Assembly (NCBI RefSeq): GCF_019393635.1
Contig: NC_057862.1
Location: forward strand, 679,566,814-679,630,813
Direction of reading: 5' to 3'
DNA from: Dromiciops gliroides
Taxonomy: Eukaryota; Chordata; Mammalia; Microbiotheria; Microbiotheriidae
Length of the DNA stretch: 64,000 nt
The notes under the pieces are model-generated. The model did not search any database and was not told the DNA's origin. It was given only the letters and a program-made list of their open reading frames with translations. Below, piece by piece: positions 23,001 to 34,119 of this stretch; position 1 is the stretch's first letter; each line of letters opens with the position of its first letter. The translations under genes were made by a program, and so were the position numbers.

Positions 23001-25310
23001 AACTACAGTATACCAGATCACAATACAACTTAAAGTAATCCAGCAGTTTCTTTTGCCGTGTTTTTTTTTTCAGGCAGTTTGTTTCTTCCTGTCCTTCAAG
23101 GTAAGAGACTGCACTAAGGATTTCAAGTCCCATCCCCCTCTAATACCAAATTACATTTCACAAAGAGATCCCATCAAGCTTCTAACTTTTAGAAAAAAAG
23201 CAAATCACTATACTTTGCTGAGGATCTGTTGGATCTTAAAGCCTTAATATACAGCTAAGAATATTCTTACTGTGCCCACTTCACAGAAAACCATTATCAC
23301 ATTCAATTAAATTCATAACCCAAAGTAATTTAGAGAATCGAAATCTGACCATATCTCTAATACAATAAACTATTAAACTATTGGGCACTTTTCCTTTCCA
23401 TATTACAAATCACCTTGAGGTAGTCAGCTTAAAGTTACACAAATAGAACAGTATATATTTCACTTAGAATTAAATCAGAATTAGTTCAATTAAACCTCAA
23501 TTTGTTTTCTGAACGATATCGTATAGAACCTCATTGATAATTTCATATTAGTATTAATTCATCCCATAATCACTTAAACACTTCCTATTTTCCTGTTTTT
23601 CCTTAAATTGTTCCATTACAAAAGAAAATTTTTAAATGGCAGTATATAGTTTGTATGATTCCCAAAGTTTCTTCAATAGATAGCCCAATCAAATTCAATT
23701 ACCCTTCTTGATTCCCTAATAACACAAACTTTTCTTTTGCTAGTTTAAAGGAATATTTTAATGCCACATTTAGTCCTCCAAATTAGTCTGAAAGACAATG
23801 CCAGAGCAGCAAGATTCCCTCTGCTCCTCCCCCACTTCCTTAACCTAGCCAGTTTTTTGTTTTTTCCCTAAGGGTAGCTTCTTCAATTAAACAAAACTTT
23901 TCTTTCTAAATTCCAAGCACAGACTTTTGCTCTCTCCTTCCCCACAACAGAAAAAGGGGAAGGGGTGGCTTTCCTTTTCTTTCTTTAAAAAAAATTCCCA
24001 ACTATTCATTCTCATGGTCCTAGTCACACTGTCAATGCAGACAGGGCACACTTTTCTTTTACCAATCATAAATACTTGAATCACAGCACTTCAGACCATG
24101 TAAGCCTGCAAACAGTTTCCTAACCATTCATTCCTCCTTGCTTACTTAATCAAACTTGCTCATACCTTCTCAACACACTTAAACCATCTGAAACTAGCAA
24201 AGTGGCAGTTTAGCCAATCTCTCACCAAAGAACCCCATCTATCTATTTTAAGATAGACCCAGGGGATTCTCTTCTTTAATCTGCCTATTACAAACTTTAG
24301 GTGTTCCCTAAAAACAAACTTCACACTCACTCTTTCTCCTTTGTGGTCAGTTGCCTTTTACCTAAGGCTGCAGATGGATCACATTCCAATGGCTCAATTC
24401 AAATTCTGAGTAATTTACAATTCTACAATCCCCTTCTCAGTCCCTTCTCTAACCCAGACTGCAGGGATCAATTTCCCTTTCTTCTTCCTTTGTCAATACA
24501 GTTATTTTGATGGAATTTTTACTCCTGGACCTCTACTTTTAATTTCAATTGAAAAGGTCTCCTTCCAATTATCTAACCCAGGATTTTTTCCAGCCTCCTC
24601 TGGCTCTTTAAACTTGCCCTACTCTAGATGTTCTACCCGTATTTTGTTCAAGATCCTAGCCTGGTCTGGACTTTTTAACCCTGAACTCACCGGGCTCCTG
24701 TTTTTGCTCGGGATGTCTAGTCAACCCTGGCTCATCATGGACCTCCACCTTTAAAAGGTCTCTACCATCTAGCCGGTTTTTCAACCCCGCAAACAACAGG
24801 TACTAAACCCCCCCCCAGGGGCGTTCCTATATTTTGTTCGGGGTCTCTATTGTTGGTTGGGTGTCCCCAGACCTTTTCAACCCCGCAAACTCAATAGGAC
24901 CTAGAGGGCACCCTAAGGTTAATTCTGCATCTCGTATCAGGGTGTCTATTCAGTCCTAGTGACCTGTTCAACCCTGCAAAACTTCAACAGACCTTAGGAT
25001 GATAACTAGGGGTTCCCCGATTTCTTCCTAGAAATCCCCCTGAATGGTCACCCAGTTACTCACCAGTCTGGGTCTGTGCACACGTTGTGACCGAACCAAT
25101 CCGGATACTCCTCATTACTTTAGCCGGCACCCCTGTGTCTGGTTGGCTTTTAGGTCTCTCTCTCTCTCTCTCCGGGCATGGATGCTGAGAAGCCTCACCA
25201 AGAGTCAGACCCCTGAACCTGCTGAACTCAGCAGGGACGTCCTTGTTCAGAAGGACAGGCTCCTGGGAGTCTCCAAAGATCCCCAAAGAGATCCCGGACG
25301 AGCCCCCATC
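20037..25310 (-). mobile_element. Internal region 3 of the tandem provirus (5'-most unit in element sense)
   Basis: 5,274 bp, collinear with internal region 2. It has several private variants clustered near its two ends (for example around 21781-21800 and 24238-24352), more than separate units 1 and 2 in those stretches. PBS at 25291-25308 beside LTR-d. Otherwise as internal region 2. Confidence 0.9.
25291..25308 (-). other. Primer-binding site, tRNA-Pro type (unit 3)
   Basis: Same 18-base PBS, two bases inside LTR-d. This is the PBS belonging to the outermost 5' LTR of the array. Confidence 0.92.
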
Positions 25311-26220
25311 TGTATGGAGCAAACTGCCTCAGTTTACCCAAATAACTCGAGGAGACCACCAAGTCAAGCAGAGACAGATTTATTACATCCTCATGAGGAT
25401 GGGCAAAACCCAATTACACATTGAAGTCTTGCAAAGATATGCCCAATCCTCTAGGTTTTTATAGTAATCTTGAAAAGGACTGTCCCCACATACACCTAGG
25501 GTAGATGAGCTCACAATCTAACATCCAATCCTGTCTCACCCAGGGTGCGTGTTCAGCTCGTGATCAATGTATGGAGACATGCATACGTGTTCCAGGAACA
25601 AGGGGGAAAAGGGGAGGGGGAACAAGGTCAAACCAAAGGAAGAGGAAACAGGGGAGTGACATGTTTCAGATCTCACAGTTCCCACTGACTCCCCTCTCCA
25701 GGCCCCCCACCCCCGTCTCTAAAGATATTCAACCTGAATAACAGGAAGAGTCACTCAGGTGCTTCAGCACTGTTAAGGATGACAGGGTTAAAATTTACCT
25801 TCGGTTATGGTGGGAAGAAAAGAATAATCCATTGTTGGGACCCCAGGGTCAAGGGGATTCTGCTCTGAGAAAAAGAGACAATGTCACTTAACATCTGGTC
25901 TCACCTCAATGGCTGCATCCTGTGCCGAGTCCCGTCCTTTCTTCTTGAGTCCCGAGTATTGAATTGGTGGGCTAACTCCCTGACCCACTGACTGGGGTTC
26001 TGACACATGATGGATTGCAGACAAAACTAATATGTAGCTGACAAGTGGGGAGACTGAGCAGAAGTAAAAATACTGTTAATTGGCAATAAAACTTAAAGGA
26101 GACAGTGAGAATTTGACAAGCAATAAACTTCTAAACAAACTATACTGGGGCAGGGCTGGGTACCTTCCAAACCCCATCCTCAGAGTTTAATCTGACTCAA
26201 ATCCATAATCATATCATACA
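25311..26220 (-). repeat. LTR-d of the tandem provirus (outermost 5' LTR in element sense)
   Basis: 910 bp. It ends CATACA at 26220 and is followed directly by the GAAA duplication and RTE flank instead of a polypurine tract. That marks it as the true outer edge. It differs from LTR-a at about seven positions plus a 2-bp indel by eye, i.e. under 1%. Confidence 0.92.
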
Positions 26221-26860
26221 GAAAGAAATTGGCAGAGTTGGTTTTATCATACACCCCAAAGCAAAAAAGGGATATTAAATATTTCATAGTATTTTTTGGT
26301 CATCCCATATTGTAATATTGATGATAAGTGTGAGGGGGGAAAAAGACCACCATGAAAGTAACTGTACTCGGGGACAGCTAGGTGGCACAGTGGATAAAGC
26401 ACTGGCCCGGGATTCAGGAGGACCTGAGTTCAAATTCGACCTCAGGCACTTGACACTTACTAGCTGTGTGACCCTGGGCAAGTCACTTAACTCTCATTGC
26501 CCCGAAAAAAAGAAAAGAAAAGAAAGTAACTGTACTCTATCCATCAAGGTTGGTTGAAGAAGATGAAGAGGTAGAAAAATTCAATGAAGAATTCAACCAC
26601 ACCCTCCAAATCAAGTGAATATGAACTTTGATACTTGGTGGTTCTACTGCAAAAAATGGACATAGGTGGGGACCATGAAATATATCAGAAAGGATGGTCA
26701 GGAAGAAGGAATACGAGAGTCTAAATATTTAGAAGCTACTCAAAAGTCTCATACCTTTATATAATGAACCCTTTTTTGGAGATAAGAATGGGTAGGCAGG
26801 TACATGGTGAGCACCAAATAAAGTATTTAAAATGAAATTGTATTTTAATGTGCACTCATT
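26221..26860 (+). mobile_element. RTE (BovB-type) LINE fragment, endonuclease region, interrupted by a SINE
   Basis: Reading in pieces gives RTE endonuclease-like text: IGRVGFIIHPKAK at 26229 onward, a 'TLQIK...TLILGG' part near 26600-26635, and a later piece ending near AATGGGTAGGCAGGTACATGG (about 26785), like the RVGRKWTW region. Frameshifts and stops are many, so it is long dead. The tandem provirus split its left side and a SINE split it at 26370. Confidence 0.7.
26370..26521 (+). mobile_element. Marsupial tRNA-derived SINE with a perfect 16-bp TSD
   Basis: GGGGACAGCTAGGTGGCACAG head, CTGTGTGACCCTGGGCAAGT core, A-rich tail. Direct repeats GAAAGTAACTGTACTC at 26354-26369 and 26522-26537. 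Confidence 0.95.
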
Positions 26861-27290
26861 ATTGGAGTGGACGTCAATAGCTCATTTTTCTATAGGACTC
26901 TGCATAATGTATCTCACTGGATCCTCACAGTAACCCTGCAAAGTAGGTGCTCTTATTATGTTCACTTTATAGATGAGGAAACTAAAGCTTATATGAGTTT
27001 CATGCTTTACCTAAAAGGGGCTTCAGAGACCATCTTGTCCAATCCCCTTGTTTTCAAGATAAGGAAACTGAGACCCAGGAAGGGTAAGTTACTTGCCCCA
27101 GGTCTTACAGCTAGTAAGTGTTGGGAACGGCTTCAATACTGATTTGGTAAGATGGAAGCATCTCTTGATTTGGAGACAGAGGCTTGGATTCAAATCCTCC
27201 CTCTAATGTTTACTTAGCTGTATGACATTGGGAAATCCCTTCACCTCTTTTGGTTGGACTAGATGATCCCTAAATTCCTTTCTTTTATTT
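26861..27290. repeat. Old MIR/MIR3-like remnants
   Basis: TAGATGAGGAAACTAAAG and 'TCCTCACAGTAACCCTGCAAAGTAGG' (26920-26990), GATAAGGAAACTGAGACCC...CTTACAGCTAGTAAG (27055-27120), then a plus-strand MIR-like TTGGATTCAAATCCT...TGTATGACATTGGG piece (27170-27290). All decayed. Confidence 0.6.
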
Positions 27291-28160
27291 CAAATGCTGC
27301 AGCCTCTCCACTATGCCATGCTGACAGGAATGTTTATTCTTATCCCAGGTTGAGAAGTAGATAGATTCCTCCCCACCCCTAAAATGGGAAGTGCAGCTCT
27401 TTCTTCCAAGGTTATTAGGGTCAGCGTCTTTTCTGAACAGCTGTAGAATGCTACGACTCTTCTCCAGGGTCAGAAGAGAACAAGAGACAGTGAAAAATTG
27501 GATGTCCTATCAGTGAAACAGTGTAGGTCTCACGTTTCTGCAAAGTAATCTAGATTTATGCCCCACAGTCACTAAACTGTATATAATCTTTGACCCAGAG
27601 ATACCATGACTAGGCATATACTGAAAAGAGATCAAAGAAAGAATGAGAGGACTATGGAAGCATACCCAATAAAGCAATGGGATGCTGGTAAATGTTTAAC
27701 AATCAACTCTCCAGAGAAGAAAAAAAAAAGCAATAATCTCACACTTTAAAAGTAATCTACATATTAATATGTTCTCCACCATTTTCTTAAACCTAGATAA
27801 GCCCTGGTTTCTAGCATTTACTGATTTCTGAGATGTAAATGTTCAAAAAATTTAACCACCATCTCTCATTCTGGCTCCCTGAAATAAGATCTCCTTTTCT
27901 ATACGGATATACGCAGGAACAATATTATTTCAGTGTCTCTATCTAAAGTATTTGGTCCCAGGGAACAAGGAAAACCTTTTCAGTACTTGATCAAATTCCA
28001 AGGAAACAATTTCATCCTATTCAAATATCTAATTGGCTCTTGTGGTAGAAGGATCATTGAGGGTCAGAAAAGAATTATGACTTTCTGAAATAGGTTAGCA
28101 AGGTGGCCAGATGAAGAGCAAGAATAGTTTTTGATTATCCCAATTAAAAGCAGTCACTCT
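27291..28160. other. No gene recognised
   Basis: AT-rich spacer with short frames only. The stretch ATGCTGGTAAATGTTTAACA near 27685 recurs near 31145, so it belongs to some dispersed repeat that I cannot name. Confidence 0.5.
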
Positions 28161-28316
28161 TGGGCAGGTAGGTGGTACAGTGGATAGAGCACTGGCCCTG
28201 GATTCAAGAGGACCTGAGCTCAAATCCGGCCTCAGACATTTAATACTTACTAGCTGTGTGACCCTGGGCAAGTCACTTAACTCCAATTGCCTCACCAAAA
28301 AAAAAAAAAAAAAAAA
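28161..28316 (+). mobile_element. Marsupial tRNA-derived SINE
   Basis: GGGCAGGTAGGTGGTACAG head to a long A tail (about 28292-28321). Flanking repeats AAAAGCAGTCACTCT on both sides (28146-28160 and about 28318-28332). Confidence 0.94.
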
Positions 28317-28332
28317 AAAAAGCAGTCACTCT

Positions 28333-29509
28333 CTCTCCACACTGGACCAGATTGAATGATTTCAAGAAGATATTCTCCATGATTTAAATATGCTGACCTT
28401 TAAATTATTATTGTTCTGCTTGAGCAAATAGAAACCTTGAAGCTGAATTTTCTATCTTTTCTAATGTTATACAAAATTTAATAATCCAGATACAAATGAG
28501 ATGATTAATGAATATATAAACCGCCTGGATTTGATGGAGCAGCCTTATTATCCAAAAGAATCTTATGAAAACTTGGATTAATGAGATCAAAATGCTCTCC
28601 AACGGAAGCCAGGCAATATACAAGTGGGTGCCAAGCAAACCCCAGAGTTACTTGGGTTATACCATTTGCCTCTCCAAATGTCTGGGAGCTTATAGCTAGC
28701 AGATCTCTATTCTGACTTCTTTCCCCCAGGATAATTGGTAGATTTTCTGGCTCTCTAATAAACACCTTCTTCTGCTGGAGCCATCCTGTTTTATTCCCCA
28801 ATACTTGTAAAAAAACATCTGGTTATCCTTATTTGTAACAGCCCCTTTTGAATCATATACTCTTGTCATATTGTTTGCTTTTAAGTTAAATTGTCAAACT
28901 GATTTGTATCATGCTGATGGATTTAATAACATCTTGTACTAGCAAGCTAGGAAAACTGAAAGTTAATCAATCTGTATCTGACTGATTTACCAATAAAGAC
29001 CTAAAACTTAGTCACTAAGGTCTGTAACCAGTGAGCAAAGAAGGTTTAAATACTTTCATTCACAAAGGAATTTTGAGCTCTTTCTTTGGAAGGAATATCT
29101 GCATGTACATGCCTGTTTGCTAATGGGACATGGTGCTGTGTTTTCCTAATTGCTCTCTGATCTGTTCTGTGAATTTCTCACTCTGTTTTCCTTAGGAGAC
29201 AGTTATGAAAACATAAATTTCTTAACAGTAAAAATTTCTGTAGAATTTTGGCTTTTTTCTTTCTTTTCTTTTATTTTTCTTTTCTTTTTTCTTTTCTTTT
29301 TTCTTTCTTTTTTTTTTGTTTGCGATCATTGTAAACATGTAAGCCTACATGCCTTGGTTCACAGAGAAGTCTAACAAAGAGAAGGAATTTCTACCTTTGG
29401 TTCATTTGGATATCTCTCAAAGTGGTAATGCTTGGTAAATAAATTGTCTCTGGTAAACTTGTTTAAAAGAACAGAGTAACAGTTTTTCTTCCTCATTTAA
29501 AAGGTGTTG
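28333..29509. other. No gene recognised; includes a CTTTT-rich tract
   Basis: About 28500-28800 has a TAATAAACACC signal followed by a T-rich end and could be an LTR fragment, but no boundary or partner is visible. 29251-29318 is a pyrimidine tract of (CTTTT)n type. The rest is unassigned AT-rich DNA. Confidence 0.45.
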
Positions 29510-29523
29510 AAAAGATTGATATT

Positions 29524-29671
29524 GGGGCTATCTAGGTGTTGCAGTGGATAAAGCACCAGCTCTGGATCCAGGAGGACCTGAGTTAAATCTGGCCTCAGAC
29601 ACTTGACACTTACTAGCTGTGTGACCCTGGGCAAGTCACTTAACCTTCATTGCCCCACCTCCTTCCCCCCC
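29524..29671 (+). mobile_element. Marsupial tRNA-derived SINE
   Basis: GGGGCTATCTAGGTGTTGCAG head, CTAGCTGTGTGACCCTGGGC core and a C-rich tail. Perfect 14-bp TSD AAAAGATTGATATT at 29510-29523 and 29672-29685. Confidence 0.94.
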
Positions 29672-29841
29672 AAAAGATTGATATTATATTTTTTAAAAAC
29701 TTATAGAAAACACGAGGGCTGTTCCTCTTTGAAAAACTTCATGGTGAATGAAATAGAAGTCAGGATCTTTTTGAAAACATGAAGGGTTTTTTTCTTCAGA
29801 ATTTAGCTGCTTAATATTGCTGATTTGTCATATCAACTCAA

Positions 29842-30091
29842 TGGGCAGCTAGGTGGCACAGTGGATAGAGTGCTGGGACTGGAATCAGGAAGATCTGAGT
29901 TCAAATTCAGCCTCAGACACTTACTAACCGTGTGACCCTGAGCAAGTCACCTAGCCCTGTTAGTCTGTTTTGTAAAATGAGGGGGAGAAGGAAATAGCAA
30001 ACCACTCCAGTATCTTTGCCATGAAAACCCCAAATTGGGTCATGAAGAGTTGGACACAACTGAAAAATAACTAAACAACAAAAATAACAAC
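29842..30091 (+). mobile_element. Marsupial SINE with an RTE-like 3' tail
   Basis: tRNA-like head (GGGCAGCTAGGTGGCACAG), CORE-like middle, then a tail containing ATCTTTGCCATGAAAACCCC and GGGTCATGAAGAGTTGGACA, ending in AACAAC repeats. That tail matches the 3' end of the RTE LINE found on the minus strand at 51604-51905, suggesting RTE machinery mobilised it. Confidence 0.88.
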
Positions 30092-30307
30092 ATTTAGGTT
30101 AATGGCATCTAACAGTGTGGGGGAAAAATCAGACCCACTCAGAGGTGATTGTGTTCCTTTCCATGTTTATGTCATAGCTGCCTTATGTACTTAACTTTGT
30201 AAAGCCTACACCCTTCCAGTATAGGCCTGGTCTGTAATGCTATGTCACCAACTTAATGTGGTATGAAGAAAGTATCTTTTTTGTCCATTTGGGGGGGGGG
30301 GTTGTTT
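30092..30307. other. No gene seen
   Basis: Spacer. It ends in an 11-base G run (about 30290-30300) next to the poly-T/A-rich end of the 7SL copy. Confidence 0.5.
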
Positions 30308-30607
30308 TTGAAAACTGGGTCTCCCTATTTTGCCCCACTGGAAGTGAAGGGACCACTCAAATGCCAACTCCACCACTGATCATCATGGGACCTTTAATCT
30401 TTTCTCACCTAAATTTATTCACCCACCCTTCCTTAGCCAACCTGGCAGTTCCCCATTCCCCATTCCCAGGGGCTCCCCTGGTACGGGACTCAGTACAGAC
30501 ACCAGATTGGATTTAGCCCACTGCTGAGCAGAATTCCCAAGCTCAGGTGATCCACCAGCCTCAGCCTCCCCCAAACCAGGAGTAACTAGTATGTTCCACC
30601 ATGCCTG
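30308..30607 (-). pseudogene. RN7SL: 7SL (SRP) RNA pseudogene, near full length
   Basis: The minus strand aligns to 7SL RNA end to end. The 5' Alu-domain part reads GGAGGCTGAGGCTGGTGGATC. The S-domain is present, with CCAGGTTGGCTAAGGAAGGGTG and GATGATCAGTGGTGGAG. The 3' end is GGGCAAAATAGGGAGACCC. Because the S domain is kept, this is a copy of the SRP RNA and not an Alu/B1-like SINE. Many substitutions mark it as a non-functional retropseudogene. No flanking promoter was identified. Confidence 0.88.
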
Positions 30608-33237
30608 AATTAAGCAAATTTCAGCTGCAGCAGATCATTGGTGATCCCATTAGGGAAGGTACCAAATATGCTCTTGAAGTAAAGGAGATTGGCCGTCACC
30701 ACTGAACTGATAACAAAAACTTTGTTCTCAGCCTTCTCCTTAGTCACAAGGCAGCAGCAGATCAAACCTGGAACTAGCAGCCCTGTCCAATTAGAAGGAG
30801 CTTAACCAACCAATCAATAAACATGTATTAAGTACCTACTATGTGCTAGACACTGTGCTAACTGCTGCTATATCCCGGGAGAATTTCTCCAGCCTCCACT
30901 CAATCCAGGATTTTCCAGCTGGCATTTGGTTTTCTCTCCATGGTCTCTTGGTGCCTTATTTAGTAAATTTGGACTTGTTCTGTGTTTAGCTATACAGCAG
31001 ATTGATCACAGGTGTAAGATTGTCTAAAATACTCTGACAGGCTATAAAAATAAAGCTGAGCAGCAAGAATAAGAGCTGGTTGTCTGTTACCTGGCTGAGT
31101 CTATCAAACTATCTATCAGATGGTGAATTCTAGAAGCAAAGATATGCTGGTAAATGTTTAACAACTCACCCTCCCAAAATGCATGACATAATTTATTATT
31201 CACATTTTCTTCATCACTTTCTCAAGTCTAGAGTAAAATCAATGAAATAAATATTTATGAAATGTTTATCTTTACAATAAACTATTGATATATTTTTAGA
31301 TTTCAATATTTTGTAATAATCAATGAATAAAGATCTATTGAGTACCTACTATGTGCTGGGCACTGTGCTAAAACAATAAATTTGTAGCATTTGCCAATTT
31401 TCAAGGTGTAAAATGCTCACTCTGAAAATTTAACAATCAGTTCTCATGAGCTGGTAGAATTGGATTTAGTCCATATCTGTTAGAAATACATACCTTTGGT
31501 CCCTAAGATCTAAGGCCAGATTTCCCATGTAGGTAAAGATCAAATGAGGTTCCAGTGGGTGGGTAAGCTTTAAGGACCTATTTCCCACTGTTTGGGGGAA
31601 GTCAGAATGGACTATTGGAAAAGGTTGGAAGAGCTTCCCAGGCGGGAAACAGATGCTCTGAGGATAAAAATATCTCTGTCCCAAGAAAGGCCAGAAAACC
31701 TACTAAATAAGGAACTTCCAATTCTTAAACAATTTTAATTGGCATATCAAATTAAAGTTTCTAAAGGAAGGATCCTTTAACTTTGAAAAAATAGTGCATT
31801 CAAATTTTGACTGTGGGATTTGCCAGGAAAAGAAACATTTGTTTTTGTCCTTTATGTGTGTCAAGAATGAAATCTCTTCTGTCAAAACATGTTCAGACTT
31901 AAGAGAAATGAAGTCAGCTCAATTTTCTTTTCTATTTACTCCAAAAACAATTTCTCTCAATTACTCTAAAGGAGGTTCCAGTTTAAGAACCCTGCCTTGC
32001 AAGATAATCTTTGTAAAATACTTAACCCAGTGCTGTGACCCCTGGACAAGTCACTCGAGCTCTGTTTTGCTTCAGTAAATGCTAGGTATTACCTTCTTCT
32101 CTTTCTCCCTCTCCTTCTCCTCCTCCTCCATCATCATTGTCATCATTTCAGATTGAGGCAGACAGAAGTTAGGTTAGTTATTTCTCTCTTCCTTCTCCTA
32201 CTTCAATTCACACCCCCCTTGGATTGCCAATATCCATAATCTTAGGTTTTCTCTAATAACTGGATAATTAGTACGTTGTTGGTGAATGATTCTTGCTTCT
32301 TCACTTAACTTATTAAGTTCCAAAATGACTTTGGTAAAAGCCTTATTTGCCAAGGATCCAGCTTCTTTTAGGAGCAGTTGGTTGCATCTCCTTTTTGCTG
32401 ATTTCAAAGGCTTCTTGAAATGCTTATTGTGACTGATCCCCTAATTCACTAGTGCCCACCAGCAGCAACCTTAGTGAAATTCCTTAGTGAAATTTAGTAT
32501 ATTGTGATTTCACAAGGTCAATATTAAAGCCTTTCATTTCGAATAAAAAAAAAATACTTTCTCCTTAATGAAGCATTAGGAAACAAAACCTTTCCCCACA
32601 AAGTCAGTTTATCATTGCTGTTATGTCTTTACATGGGTTAAGTTTCTGTCTATTCTCAGAACACCTGCTGTTTTCTCAGCACCTTTGATCTTTCATTTAA
32701 TACTTCAGACGACTTTCCAAGATGACCTTTGGAAGCAATGGAGAGAGGATTCCTCCCCTAACTGGAAAGACCATTCAGTTCCTTGCTTTGTTATAGACTT
32801 CATTCAGGCTGCCTTTTATCACGAAGGCCAGCTCAGCTAATTTGGCCTCAACACCAGCTCATTTTTATTCATTACTGAGATTCTTAATCTTTCCCTTGGT
32901 CCTTCAGGGCCTGGGACACTTATTGGCTCTGGTATAGGCAGCATTTCAGTAACATATGGGGTTGATCATATTCTACCTTCCCCCTTCTTTTTCCTTTTCC
33001 CATATTTCCAACCCTTCTCTCACCCTGCCCCTTGCCACAGTCAAATCTAACTCTTCCTACTTAAAAAAACAAAACAAAACAAAACATGAAGCATTACCTT
33101 TTTCTTTAAAATATTTTACTTGCTTTTTTTTCCCTTTTAATTTCTTTGAATCACCTCCTTTCCCCAAGGCTATTTTAGATAAGCCTATTTCTCCAAGGTG
33201 AAAAGAAGGGGGGGAAAGTCTAGAAGGTGAAAAAGAA
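30608..33237. other. No gene recognised; scattered repeat pieces
   Basis: Two copies of a LINE/MIR-type word, ATTAAGTACCTACTATGTGCTAG (about 30828) and TTGAGTACCTACTATGTGCTGGG (about 31338), are followed by unlike sequence. About 31030-31180 has a TATAAAAATAAAG and could be an LTR piece. 32020-32060 is a MIR scrap and 32092-32150 a pyrimidine tract. 33064-33085 is (CAAAA)n. Confidence 0.45.
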
Positions 33238-33712
33238 GGAACTAAGCATTTATTAAACACCTACTATGTGCCAGGCATTATGCCAAGCACTTTTTACAAA
33301 TATTATCTCATTTAATCCTTATAACAACCCTGCAAGGTAGATACGATCATTGCCCCCATTTTACAGATGAGAAAACTGAAGCAGAGGTTAAGTGACTTCC
33401 CCAGTCCCTCTTAATTCCAGTGTTAGTGATTTCTTATTTATCCTGTATCTAGCTTGCTTTGTATATTTTTGTTTACACGCTGTCTCCCCCATTGCATTGT
33501 AAGCTCCTTGACAGCTGGGAATGTCTTTTGCTTCTTTTTGTATCTGCATCACCTAGCACAGTTCCTGGCACACAGTAGGCACTTAAGAAATGTTTATTTG
33601 ATTGATTGACTTGTCCAGAGTCACACAGCTAGTATTGTCTGAGGCTGGATCTGAACTCATCTTTCTCATACCAGGTCCAGGGTTCTATCCACTGCACCAC
33701 TTAGCTGCCTCT
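33238..33712 (-). mobile_element. MIR-type SINE split by an L2-like LINE end
   Basis: Left half (33238-33413) has TACTATGTGCCAGGCATTATG, the ATTTTACAGATGAGAAAACTG part and AGGTTAAGTGACTT. Right half (33609-33712) resumes with GTCACACAGCTAGTATTG and ends TATCCACTGCACCACTTAGC. Confidence 0.8.
33414..33608 (+). mobile_element. L2-like LINE 3' end nested in the MIR
   Basis: TAAGCTCCTTGACAGCTGG, CACCTAGCACAGTTCCTGGC and CACAGTAGGCACTTAAGAAA are the classic L2-type 3' terminal words, ending in a (TGAT)n-like tail. It sits between the two halves of a MIR, so it inserted later. Confidence 0.78.
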
Positions 33713-34100
33713 AAATGCACACAGTAGACTGTTTGTCATCCATGCTGTTTTATAACTGGCTTTGGTTTAAGATTTGAGACAGGTTTTGTTACTCCCATTT
33801 TGATATCTGTTTTCCAAGTGGTCTTTGTTTCCAGTATTAGGGGAATAGAGCCAGTCCACATGTGGGGAGTTGTCTGTTTTCAACATGGGGAAATGGATTT
33901 TTTTTTACACTGCAGAGTATTTTTAGTATATTGTTATTTCACAAGGTCAATATTAAAAACAATGCCTACTTCTAAACAAAGAAAACCACCCACATATTAG
34001 CCTGGCATAGTGGGGGAAGGAGGAATCATTGGTTTCAGTCACAAATGTAGCTACTGTGGGTACTTCAAGGTACTGTGATAGAAACAGAAGGCCCATAGAT
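33713..34100. other. No gene seen
   Basis: Unassigned sequence with short frames. TATATTGTTATTTCACAAGGTCAATATTAAA near 33926 is a second copy of a stretch near 32498, so both belong to a dispersed or locally duplicated sequence. Confidence 0.45.
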
Positions 34101-34119
34101 AACACATGTCACCTTATAC

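Larger units (their letters stand above)
2432..26220 (-). mobile_element. Tandem gammaretrovirus-like ERV array: 4 LTRs and 3 internal regions
   Basis: One integration footprint (outer TSD GAAA) encloses LTR-a 2432-3904, internal-1 3905-12937, LTR-b 12938-13849, internal-2 13850-19124, LTR-c 19125-20036, internal-3 20037-25310 and LTR-d 25311-26220. Unit period is 6,187 bp. Orientation is minus: each internal region starts beside the lower-coordinate edge of LTR-b, c or d with a tRNA-Pro primer-binding site, and ends beside the upper edge of LTR-a, b or c with a polypurine tract. Units differ at only scattered positions by eye, and LTR-b and LTR-c appear identical. Internal regions show an envelope transmembrane-tail relic near the 3' end but no recognisable pol, so the element is non-autonomous or strongly reduced. 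Internal-1 and LTR-a carry later insertions. The shared-LTR layout is best explained by unequal LTR-LTR recombination after one integration; a tandem assembly artefact is the main alternative. Confidence 0.9.

Noticed and set aside
2626-25741. Family of identical short frames (61, 69, 72, 76, 84, 96 codons) recurring every 6.19 kb
   Set aside because: All are inside the repeated proviral unit with no retroviral or host domain; their similarity reflects young tandem copies.
2432-26220. CRISPR-like or satellite interpretation of the regular array
   Set aside because: The period is over 6 kb, with LTR, PBS, polypurine tract and target duplication; it is a provirus array in a mammalian genome.
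30308-30607. Alu-like SINE
   Set aside because: The S domain of 7SL is present from end to end, so this is an SRP RNA copy and not an Alu/B1 relative.
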